A stretch of 64,000 bases of DNA from Arabidopsis thaliana (taxonomy: Eukaryota; Streptophyta; Magnoliopsida; Brassicales; Brassicaceae), in NCBI RefSeq assembly GCF_000001735.4, contig NC_003070.9, positions 1,240,001 through 1,304,000 of the forward strand. Direction: 5' to 3'. Below the pieces are notes generated by a model that was not told the origin of the DNA, did not search any database, and saw nothing but the letters and a program-made list of their open reading frames with translations. Of the stretch, positions 11,155-32,376 are shown piece after piece. Each line of letters opens with the position of its first letter. The first letter of the stretch is position 1. Position numbers and translations under genes: made by a program.

Positions 11155-11725
11155 GAAGAAAACTAAAGGTCAATTTGTCCTAAATGAAACAAAGTGATAA
11201 CAGACAAGAAAACCGCAAATTAGGTCAATTTCGTAAAACTGACTACAAGAGCAAACCCTAGTTCCTCTTATGAAATTGCGTTTAGAAAACTAATTATTGA
11301 TTGACCTACAACCTAAAGAGACTTTCTTTATGCAGCAGCAAGTTGCGCTAAAATTATAAATCTAAGGTTCCAAGAGATCAAAATAGGACTTAGGCTAGAA
11401 GCAACAAACCTGAATCTCGTCATAACGACGCATATGCTGCATCATCCATGGTTTGCGTCACCACCTCCGACTGTCGGTCCATGATTTGGTAAAGATCGTG
11501 AAACGCAAAAACAGAGACGGAAAATAAGAACGGTGGTGAAATCTTTAATCGTGTGATCAAACGGATCCGATGACATTGGCGCGGATGATCATCGACCTTT
11601 TGACGTTCTCGTGATCGGTGAGTTCTCTTTGTAAGAGAGGAATAGAACTTGATCAAGAAGAAACAGAGACTAAAAAGAAAAAAGAAGAAGAAGAAGAAGG
11701 TGGATTTTTGTTTTCGAAAAAAGAG
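11155..11725 (-). mobile_element. Left arm of composite repeat: gene-5'-end-like, non-coding
   Basis: On the minus strand, from 11725, a pyrimidine-rich leader-like tract leads to a short segment ending GAGATTCAG followed by GTTTGTTGC, which looks like an exon end and 5' splice site, then intron-like T-rich sequence. The same order is found on the plus strand at 47694-48155 and 48801-48840. Similarity is strong in blocks such as CACCGATCACGAGAACGTC and GATCTCTTGGAACCTT. Reading frames are not kept between copies, so I do not call a gene. This arm adjoins the seven-copy array. It could be a captured gene 5' end carried by a DNA transposon. Confidence 0.55.
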
Positions 11726-12211
11726 GACTTTTGATATATAGAGAGAAAGGTTGCCAACGGAAAAAAAAAATGTTAGGTTAAATTGTTCCAAGAGAAGGAA
11801 ATTACTCATACCAATATAAAAAAAGGAAATTGTTTATATCAATAATAAAAAGTGACCGTTACAAGAATCATATATTTATTTTTTACTGCCCTTGATCTGA
11901 ATTGAGGTGACTTGCGTTTGTTGTAGTTAATTAGAGATTCAAAAAATTGATTACTGCAGAATGTAGGTTCAAAAAATTGATTACTGCGGAATGTAGATGA
12001 TTAAAAAAAAGGTAAGATTAAAACGCAAACTTTAACGTTGCTTCGATTCCGGTTAAGACTATTCGCACTTTCGATTCCTTGATTTAGGGGTTTTCTTTGT
12101 TTGTGGTACAAGCCTTTTGATGCATATAGTACATAAATTTGCATAATATATTTATATCATAAGAAAAATATTATTTTGATTTTTCCATCATCTCTGAGTG
12201 ACTCTGTTATT
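11726..12211. other. Intergenic with a 30-bp tandem duplication
   Basis: The 3' flank of AAO4. At about 11938-11997 a 30-base unit beginning TTCAAAAAATTGATTACTGC is present twice in tandem with two or three differences. Nothing else is recognisable. Confidence 0.5.
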
Positions 12212-15200
12212 TTAAGGATATGTTTTCCATTCTAAGTACTTCTCTATGCTTTCAAGGCCACAAAGCTGCTTCACCACCGGCATAGTCGCTGGAACCGGTA
12301 ACTCAAAACCAAGATCACATCTTTCTCTATGATCATCATCAATGCAATTCCATGATAGGTACTGTTTTCGAGCTTCTCTAATGGCTGATCTTGTTGCACA
12401 GTGCACTGAAGCCGCCACAAGCAACGGAGGCTCACCTGAAGCTGTATCAGAAGACCATTTCAGCTCAACAAAAAGTAAGATTAAACAAGATAAAAAAAAG
12501 AGAGAGAGAGAGCGATGAATCTCATTGATTCTTAGCTAAACCTTTAGAGGAGAGAACGCGGTTCTTGTGATGACCACTGTTGAGAATCTGAACGTTGAAT
12601 TGTTTGGGAATTGTGTCTATTGTAGGTATTTTGTAGTCCCATGTACCTTCTTCATTCACAAGCCCGTTTTCATTTGTCGTGTACTCCTCATACATGAAAA
12701 ATCCGATTCCTTGAACAAACGCTCCTTCAATCTTCTCAAAGAAAACAAACATAAACGCCAATTAACCAACCTGTTATAGAACATCAAGTGCACATCCAGA
12801 ATCCGGACCAAAATCAAGCGAATTACCTGTCCTAAATCAACAGCAGGATTAAGGCTTTTTCCACAGTCATAGATAATATCTGATCTTATAATTTCTGTTC
12901 TTCCTGTCACAAGGTCAACCTCCACCTGCATATTTTTACATATATATATATATTCAAGTTTTACTGATTTTATCTCAGGGAATGGTTTAAAATATTGGCT
13001 ATGAGATTCACCTCACTCGCTCCAACTCCATAGTTGAGATATTCTGCAGAAGAGGACTCTGGCTTATAAAAGGTTCGAGCTGATAGGTCCACAGATTGAG
13101 CATTCGCCTGCAGTTTCACATATGGAGATATTTCCTTGAAATCTGGATCAATATAAGGAGAATTATCCAGTTTAGTTATACCTGTTGAATGAGCATGTCC
13201 CATGTCACGGATCGAGCATTCTCCAGAATCTGATTCATGGTAGGTCTCAGCCTCTCCACCAAGATACCGCAGCAAAGCCTCACTGCTTCACAACAGTTCT
13301 CTGATGTTGTGCTACCCGCAGTGTAACTGCTTTGAGACATACTGAGCGTGTCAGTCTGAAGAAGCCGTATTCTTTCAAGCAGATCATCACTTCCCTCGCA
13401 TTTTATCATACCAAGACCATAAGCAACCATCTGTTGTACCTTTGTCCATAACCCTTGTCCCACCTCAATCCCTGCAACCTCAACCGCAACTGAACCATCA
13501 TTCAAAATGCTTACTTTTCCTGGAGTTGGCCTATGTATAACTAGATGGATGATTGGTACTCGAGAAATCCCCCTTTTGCGCCATATGTTACATCGGTTAA
13601 ACTCTTTCACAGATTCAGCCCTTCGCCTGAAATCTGCAGATACCTCCAATTTGTCCCACAATAAAGGCAAAGTATATTCATCAGGCTCACCAGCAGCTTG
13701 CTTATAAAACTTGCGGAGGCTTTCGTACGTATGAAGATTTATCCTTCTCACAACATCCACGTCCATCTTCAGGGAAGATGCTACGTTCTCAATAATGGAT
13801 TCAGCAATGTATGAACCTTGTACTTCACCGGGTGCCCTCAAAGACGTTCTGCTCGGAAGGTTTGTCTTACACACTTTGATGTCAAATGACAATGCACCCC
13901 AGTCATATTTCCTCAGGGAGTTCATTATATTCTGTGGCATCACTAGACTTACATCCACATCTGACCCTGCATCTATAAACAAATTTAGGTCTAGTGCTGT
14001 GAGTTTACCGTCAGATCTGAATCCTACACTGTAAGTTATTTTCAGGGGATGCCTTCCTCCAGCCATTATCATATCAGTCTTACGGTTGACGTATATCCTT
14101 ACAGGACGCTGCATTTTTTTTGCAGCAAGCGCACATGCTGTCGCAACCTGAAATCATCTTCAGCAGCATTAGTATCAAATCACAAAGGACTTTTATTCAG
14201 AGAAGAAACTATTACTTACAGGCATAGACTTTATAGCTTTTCCACCAAAGCCACCTCCAACTCTTCTGGTGATGACTCGAACGTTATGCTCCGGGATTCC
14301 AAGACATGTAGCAATTACTGTTTGTGTGAACTCGGGTGCTTGAGTTGAACTGTAAACCACTAAACAGTTGTCTTCATCTGGCAAGGCAAGTGCTGTTTGT
14401 GTCTCCATATAGAAGAAGTACTGTGACCCAAGTCTCAACTGCATAACCAAAATCAACAGCAAACATAGTGTAAGAATGTATTTTTTTTTATTTTTTTTTA
14501 ATATATCAAAGATTAAGAGAGAGAAAGAGAATTTTAATACCTCTACTGAGCGTATCTTGCGATCAGCTTCAGCCATTCCTTTTGAAATATCGCCAACAGG
14601 TTCGGGCTGATACTCGGGAGGAACCTCAAAAAGGCTGGACCTTTTGACTGCATCCTCCACAGATAATACTGGTGTTCCTATATTCCTTGAATCGTACTCA
14701 ACTACTGCAAGGTGTGCTGCCATATCTGCATGCTTTTGTGTGTCTGCAACCTGATAGGTCATAAAAAATGGACTAAGAGTTAGAAGAAAGACGAGAAAGT
14801 TGATAGAGATGCAGGAATTATTTCGGTGGTGGATGGATTGGGAATGTATTAGAAATTGGACTTACCACAAGAGCAATTATTTGTCCGGCAGATATAGTAA
14901 CTTCATCTGCAAATAGAAGCCCTGTGCCAAACATCGTTATGTAACCAATGTTTTGCCCCACTTCAGGTATATCTTTGAAAGTAATAACTGCCAAAACTCC
15001 AATTGGTGTCACATTTCCTGAGAAACCAACGCTCTTTATCCAAGCCAATGGCTTTGTGCTATAAATGAATGCTCCATGTAGACAATGGGGTAAGGATGGA
15101 ATATCATCAACGTAAACAGCTTCACCTGGAAAGATAAACGCTCCTGTAAGGTCTGATATTACTTAGCTAAATAAGCATATGACTAAAGAACTAAAAGCAT

Positions 15201-17510
15201 TGCTGCTTGAGCCTTTTCACAGCATTGAAAATATAAAGGTATTTAAAAACGATCCAACGAAAAATATAGTACTAACCAGAAGCCTGCATTTCAGCTCCAA
15301 ATTTGATAATGGCTTCACCAACAGGGTGATATTCTTTACTTTCAAACACCTGCTGCGCAGATGACAGCAAAGGTAGACATATTGTTGGATCGATGTGCCC
15401 ATCGATATGCTTTCCTTCGGAATCCCAACTGCCACTCTCGATCAGAGGATAGAGAAAATCAAAGAGAAACCCAACGGCCAAGCTTTTCTTATACTCAGAA
15501 TATGAGGTATCTATGCTGGGAACTATGATCCCTTTAAGTAACCTCACAGCTTCATATAAAACACTGTGGCTGAGTATTTTACCCGTCAAGAAATCCTCAA
15601 CTTCCCTCGCCCTGATGGAATGATACCCACCATAAGAACCAAATGCCAACCGGCATTTATCCACAATGATGCCGCTTGATGATGCATCGTGAGAGACTAC
15701 TGCTAAGAAAGCAGCGTTGATATAAGGCAATGCACTTCCAATAGGGCGAAGTGCAGCCCGATAGGTTTCGAAAAGCAAACCAGTAGTGGAAGAAGCAATC
15801 CACCTAGGAATATGAACCTTTAAAAGAACAGTTTTAGTGTCTAATATTGGAGGCGACACAAGATACTCTCCCATCCTAAGCTTCTCGTGTCTCCCAGCAT
15901 TTATCATATGCACAGATGCATCTGCAGCGAGCAAAAGTGTGGTTATGTCAGAAGGAAAACTTTTGCTCTGTGCCATCACTAGATTACCACCGATACTCCC
16001 TGAGTTTCTGATAAAATGGTTAGCCACCTTCTCCATATGGACACCGATTTTCTTGAAAACATAAGCAGATGTATTTTCCTCCATCAAAGCATCAATAACT
16101 TTAGATATGGTAACAACTGCTCCAATTTCAATTTCTCTGTCATCTTTCTTGATCATTGACATCTCTGGAATGTGGCTAATATCAATATATCTACCATATT
16201 GTTTCTCTTCTTTGTAGTAACCTGTTCCCGTGTTGCCAACAACTAATTTTATCAAACCTCTATCTTTGCCAGGGTTGGTTGTTGCCAATATTTCCTGAAG
16301 CTCTGCGACGCTACCAGGAGTGCTCCAATGATACCTCGTCTGATCCAAAACATTGTGTTGACACTTAATCTTTTCCTTCAAGAAATCCGGAAAAGTGATA
16401 AGATCTTTCTCAGGGTTGTAAGGAGGCAATTTCTTTAACATCTCTTCTCTGCTTTCTCCTTTCCTCCAAAAAGAGTTGAAGCCCAAATCCTCTATATCGA
16501 CATCGGAAGCAAAACTCTTACAAGCATCAGCAATGGGACGATACCCGGTGCAGCGACAAAGATTTCCAGCAATGGACTTCTCTGCTGCAAGAGCAGTCAG
16601 GTAGTCTGGAGAAGATTGTGAGTTATGGGCTTTTGAAAGAGCGGAGTAGAGAGAGATGCACATCCCTGGGGTACAGAAACCACATTGAGAGGCATGGAAC
16701 CCCGCAAATCTCTTGTGAATTGGGTGGAACCCTTTTTCAGTGTTTCCGAGTCCATCGGATGTAGTTATGGAGCACCCATTTAAGCTGCAAAGAAGGGTCA
16801 GGCAAGAGTTTATAGAATACTCCTCGACTTGGTCTAACACAGGATCGTATTTTGATAGAATTACGATGCAAGCACCACAACCCCCTGTGAAAATTGAAAA
16901 ATATAGCTGAGTCAGTGAGAGAAACACACACTGAAAATGCCGGACAGGCAACAAAAGAAGACAAAAATATCAAGTTCAAAGACACATGAAACAAGGAAAA
17001 AGAAACCAAGTTCCAAGCCTCATTTCAGTTTGGTAAACACTTGTCAGACAAGTGGTATACTAATTCAGGTAAATATGAGTGGCACAAAACCAAAACACAA
17101 CAAGATTGATTTCTGAAAAGGAAGGAGTAAATAAACATAGATTTTAACTATTTGTATGATCGTTCACAGATTCAAATAATAAATCATGACTTTTACGTTC
17201 TGGTGGAGACAAAAGAGTTAATCATCCAGGTCCTCGAAATTGAAGGATCTTCATTCATAAGCAAAATAGTTGTTGATACGAATTAGAGATTCAAACAGAG
17301 AAGTGTATATAAACAAAATAAAACCACAAAAGATATTGACATTCATCGAAAAATATCACAGTGTGTGTGTGTACCTTCGCCACAGCTGAGCTTGACACTC
17401 TTAAAGCAAGTATTGGAACGCAAGAACTCGAGCAAAGTCGTAGAAGGATTAACTGACAAGACTTCAAATTTCTCTCCATTAACAGCAAACACCAAATCGT
17501 CACCCGCCAT
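12212..17510 (-). CDS. AAO4: Molybdenum-cofactor aldehyde oxidase AAO4
   Basis: Ten exons, read from 17510 down: 17510-17375, 16884-15277, 15125-14866, 14750-14541, 14438-14220, 14147-13182, 13107-13012, 12925-12827, 12731-12542 and 12441-12212. They keep frame and give 1337 aa, the usual length. An N-terminal plant-type [2Fe-2S] domain has GEGGCGAC, the second cluster has QCGFCTPG and CRCTGYRP, the FAD domain follows (LVVGNTGTGYY, SIGGNLVMAQ), and the Mo domain has RRVGGGFGGKA, LRAPGEVQGSY and VGQGLW with the catalytic Glu of SGEPPL. The enzyme oxidises aldehydes to acids with O2 in the cytosol; Arabidopsis AAO4 is reported to make benzoic acid from benzaldehyde in siliques. The family also includes AAO3 (abscisic aldehyde). 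All expected Cys and cofactor motifs are present, so the gene looks active. Confidence 0.96.
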
Positions 17511-18759
17511 TTTCTTCCCAAACTAACCAAAAAGTAGTTAATCAATCAATAGGCAACAGTTAGCTGCACGAAGAGCTCAAATTTAAGAAAAGTCTGAAAG
17601 AGAAAATTGGCAGAATTCATTTATGTAATTTATAAGAAAATGTAAGCTCTTCGTGACATTTATAAGAAAACCAGTTACTGAACTGTTTTCAGGAACATAA
17701 AAACACAACAGCAAGTGATTGGCAAAAGAGTTTCTTATAGTCAATTACGTTATCAATTTCGATACGAAACAAGGTAAATAGAAAGTAGAGAATTGGACGC
17801 AAAGCTATCTATCTAATCGAGTACACTCTAAACGTCAAATACTAATTACTGAGTGATAAAGCAATGCCTGATTTTTAAGAGTTGATGGGTAAGAGATATG
17901 GTTTGTAGTCTAGTCGTAAAGGTGTGAGAGATTTCAAACTGGAAAACTGTAACTAAAATGAGAAAAAGTTTCTTAAAATGGAATTATAGTGTTGGTGAGA
18001 AATAACGTCACTGATCATCTTCTATCAAGTTTACCAAATTACGATATCTCATTCGTGTCCGGTGAAAAAGAGTAATTTATCTCTTTATTTCAAAGCTTTA
18101 CCTAAATCGGAAGGTGACTTTGGCCTTGGAGGTCTGATTGATATCTCCTAAACCTTTCCTCTTCCGTCTTCCCATTCCGTTTGGTTCCCACTTCCCACAA
18201 ATCAACCCATCCCGAAAGATTCCCTCTTTGGTCGAGAATCGAATGGCCATTAGAGACCGGACGCAGATCTGGAATCGAAGCATCTCTGTACTGTATTTCG
18301 AATGAACATACAATCTCCCGCAATCTCTAAATTCGAATACTAGTTATTTTCTTAACTTTCAAATGAACTTGTTATTAAACCAAATGTAACCGAAGACTCT
18401 ATTTTCGGTAGGGGTCCAATCTCATCTAACCAATTCAAACCGTACCGAACCACTATGATACCTTCCCTAGCTTATCTTTTTATTCAATCAGTTTGTAGGT
18501 TTTAGACGATGTTATTGGTTTGGTTGGTAGTTGGTTCAGACCGTTGGATGTTGAGTGTGTCGAAAACTTCAGATGTAGATGTGATTTTGTTATCTTATTT
18601 CTCAGTAATACTAGTGCCGCACTCAAACCCTAAACTCTATATCCATCCATTGCGACAAATCCCAAGGGATGTGAGCATTGTCAACAATCCATCGATTAAA
18701 TACATCCTTACAGTCCATGTTTCTCTTGCAGTGATACTTTATCGATTAAATACTACAAC
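17511..18759. other. Intergenic: AAO4 promoter and 3' flank of the PPR-like gene
   Basis: AT-rich sequence upstream of AAO4. Minus-strand frames at 18098-18323 have some coding-like composition (rich in charged residues) but no ATG-linked family match and could be leader sequence. I see no element with clear boundaries. Confidence 0.4.
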
Positions 18760-21411
18760 TTACGCTCCATGTTCGAATTGTTTTTCAGTGGCAGCTTCTG
18801 ATTCTTGGTGATTATCCAGATTTTCTTTTCGCTCTTCTTGGATTTCAGCTTTTGCTGCATCAACTGCGCCTTCTGTCGTTGCTTCTGGAATCCTCAGTTC
18901 TGAAATCACAAGTTAGACAGTTTAAAACTTATCCTGTTTTGCGCAAGAATCTATAGCACATGAGTTCAATATCAAACGGCTTTAAAGATGGTTGAAGATA
19001 TCAATGGCTAAATCGCAGTCACCTACCTGGTTTCTTCTTCTTCCTCGAAGATCTACTTGGTTTATCATCGGATGGTGTACCAAGTAAAAGATGGCTATAC
19101 TTCGTCACTACCCGTTCTTTCTCATCAAGCATTCCCAAAAGCTCATAAGCATCAGCCACGGTCTGCACAATGTGCTTGTCCGGAGGCTTACGGTCATAAC
19201 TCTCCAGATCCTTGAATAGCTTCATAACCCACATAACAAAATAAACACAAGTTTGAGGTCACCACGAAATAAAGTAACTTACTAGTTCAGTTAAGTATCA
19301 ATGTGCAATGTTTTCTTATTTAGTTTTCGGTCAGTGAAGACAAGGGGGAAAAAGAACCTTAACAAGTTCCTGTAACATGTTGTTCCGGAAATATATGCGC
19401 ATCATTTGTAAGCATAATTGCCAAGGCACAGAATGCAGATCGTTCCCAACTTTCTTTCGCCAGATAACATGAGCCTCTTCTGCTCTACGATCCATATCTA
19501 ACGCCCGTATCAACTGTCCGTACGTCCCCATCGTGTTCCCTTGTCCCTTACTTAGGATCCACTTTATCACCTACAAACGATTAAACAGGGGAAAAGAAAT
19601 AAACACCTCCCCAAGATTCTATTCTACTTTTTCAGTTACTATAGCAATAGACATATGTTCTTGGATATTTGATTATTCATGGTTCATGAGTCCCAGAAAA
19701 GAGATAGAACACTCAGGTGATAGATACCTGGACCATTCGATGCCATTGATGTTCCTTTTCAAGACTAGCTATTACTATTTTGAGGGAAGCAATGGGGAAA
19801 TTGCGCTCCCAAGCAACCCAAGCATCCAGAGCTCCATAAACAGCCTCTTTATTATCTTCAATATCAAGAAGCTGCATTCACAGATGAGAGCAAAATAAGA
19901 ACCATAAGAGTAAAAAACTAAGGTTAAACAAGAATATGAAAATTCTCATAATCGACAAACCATTAGAAAGGCAAAAAGAAATAGCTTAGTGTACAAAAAA
20001 ATTCTGCTTACAGTGTTCACAAGAAACTTTATTTTATCCTTCTTGGGTATGTTCTCCCCAATTTGATGTTTCCTAGGGTTTTCAGCGTTTCCCTTCTTTG
20101 ATGAATCAGAAAAATCTTCCTCATCCTACAACAAGATGAAAAATATGCATCCTAAGGATCTCTCGTTGGTGAAAAATAACGCAAGAAATATAATTGATGA
20201 AAGGCACAATTCTCAGGAATTTACTAACCAAAAATACATGGAAAACAGAAAGTAATTTGATCATCAGATATATCAGTGATGTGTTTGACTATATGAACTA
20301 CTGAGATCGACAGGCCAGTGAATGAGAACACACACTTTAGTTATGTGCTATGAACTACTGAGATCGACAGGCCAGTGAATGAGAATACACACTTTAGTTA
20401 TGTGCTATAACTTATATCTAGGTGAAGATGTATAAGATCTGTCTGCAAGAGAAACATAAATTGAGCTCACACTAAGACTTGGACAGCAAAACACAAAGCC
20501 GATCTTCAGTGTAATCTATTGTACCTCATTCTTCACAATACGTTTAGGAGATGAATGAGAATCAGCGACAAACTGATAGCTCATAGATTGGACCCTTAAA
20601 AAGGCGGGCTTGTTTGTCTGGTTGACCTGAGAAATAACATGTATCACAAAATGAATAAAAGGAATCTGAAATATACGTGTGCACCTTTTATTTATTGGGG
20701 TTTTTGAAGTTTAAGATGAAAAACATTTCACAACTGAAAACTTACCCCAAGAAGATGATGAAATGGACCAGTTAGTGCGCCAGCATTACCAACGGTGTTG
20801 TACTTTCTGTAGAAGAATGGTAAAGTATCAGATTCAAATCAATACACCAAGACTCAAGATGCAGCTTGTTTTTGGCAGTACAAAAGCGAGACTTGGAGAG
20901 CAGAAAGAAATGAAGCTAATTGATCCAATCTGAGCTTTTACCTTATTCCATTGGAATGAGAAAACACTCCTGGCTCACCTACAATAAGTTTCAAATCATA
21001 AGAGACTCCGACTATATGAAGACCTCAACCAGGTTACACAATCTAGCATTTCACATTTGTATGCAATTTAATCAACTTATCAGAAGAAAAAGAGAGACCT
21101 TTCAAAGTTTTACAGAAATTGTCTACTTAATTAAATGACCATTTTTACAGAAATCAGCTCCAAATTCGAAACTTAGAGATTCCAAGTCAGTAACCAAACA
21201 TTAGAGTGCTATCTTCTTCCGCATTAAACTTTTAAGTATACAAACGAATTTATCATGAGCAATACTAACCATAATTTTCGTCACATCCTCCTCCAATGAA
21301 GAGATTTCTTGCTGCTGAAATAGAAGCTAACGGCGCCGTTAGATTTCTTGTTGCGCTACTAACGGCGCGTTTCAGAAGCGTTCTAGGAATTAGAGAACTG
21401 AAACCCGCCAT
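18760..21411 (-). CDS. EMB2748: PPR-like organellar protein (EMB2748)
   Basis: Nine exons, read from 21411 down: 21411-21270, 20978-20942, 20816-20756, 20626-20525, 20125-20012, 19871-19728, 19570-19358, 19219-19027 and 18899-18760, give 381 aa with phases matching throughout. The first ~40 residues are rich in Ser, Arg, Ala and Leu without acidic residues, a mitochondrial or plastid presequence. A central helical region from about residue 180 (LDAWVAWERNFP, HRMVQVIKWILSKGQG, GTYGQLIRALDMDRRAEEAHVIW) resembles degenerate helical PPR repeats. The C-terminus is Lys- and Glu-rich. By position this is AT1G04590, which I recall as EMB2748 (embryo-defective, PPR-like); molecular function is not shown by sequence. 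Divergent from the myosin gene across a duplicated Site II promoter. Confidence 0.85.
20292..20406. repeat. 57-bp perfect-type tandem duplication in an intron
   Basis: The unit starting TATGAACTACTGAGATCGAC begins at 20292 and again at 20349. The two copies differ at one base that I can see (AACACACAC against AATACACAC). It lies in the intron between exons 4 and 5 of the PPR-like gene. High identity points to a recent event. Confidence 0.85.
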
Positions 21412-21489
21412 TGGAGACGGTGCTACGAGAACCAACGAAGACGGAGGCGTATTAAGGGAGGGGTTTTCAGAAATGATACTGTTACAATT

Positions 21490-21670
21490 AGCCCATTAAT
21501 AAAAAAAATTGGCCCATTAATAACAAAAAGAAGCTTCTTCTCTATGTAGTAGTAGATCCGTTGAAATAGAGATGATAAAACGTGTAGCCCATTAAGAAAA
21601 GAATTGGCCCATTAACGAGAAAGACGCTTCTCTCTTTTCTATTAGATCCGTTGAAAGCGAGATAGATAAA
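21490..21670. promoter_or_regulatory. Duplicated Site II promoter module between divergent genes
   Basis: A ~96-base module is present twice. Each copy carries a pair of TGGGCY-type Site II elements read on the minus strand (AGCCCA at 21490-21495 and 21586-21591; GGCCCA at 21511-21516 and 21606-21611), each followed by ATTAA, then a CT-rich stretch and GATCCGTTGAAA. Site II elements bind TCP factors and are typical of genes for mitochondrial, ribosomal and growth functions, fitting the organellar PPR-like gene that starts at 21411. The myosin start codon is at 22123, so the module may serve both. Confidence 0.65.
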
Positions 21671-22122
21671 CCGGATCGGTTTAATGAAAAGGGGTAACAT
21701 CGGAATTACAAAGTTTCATGATTCTTCTTCGTTCGCTTTCCAAGTTCCAACGTCCGTTTTGGGGGGAAATAAACCAGGGGACAAGAAAATCCAAGAAAAA
21801 AAAAATTCAGGTTTCTGCGAGAAAATCTGGATGAAACAGACCTATGTGTTCTGGGATTTTTTTTCAAAGGGAAAAAAACTCAAGGGTTTAAGATCCTCTG
21901 CAATCGTCACGAAATTTTGCGCATGTAGCCTCGTTTATGTTTCTATGTTGTTGACGTCGATCAGAAAGTTTTGAAGCTGGGAAAGTGAAATTTTGGTTCT
22001 TGATTTTATCATGGATCCGTTGTGATTGGATTTTCAAAAGTTTGTGTTGATGTTTCTCCCGTTGTTGGGTATTGTCGAGCCGGGATCGTTTTAGAAAAAT
22101 CTGACCAAATTCCATCATAACA

Positions 22123-32376
<10,254 letters not shown>

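Noticed and set aside
11420-11809. 129-codon minus-strand ORF in the left arm
   Set aside because: The homologous stretch of the right arm does not keep the frame, and the predicted product is a Phe/Leu run read from a pyrimidine tract.
18098-18323. Two overlapping minus-strand ORFs upstream of AAO4
   Set aside because: No recognised domain and no supporting splice partner; could be leader or chance.
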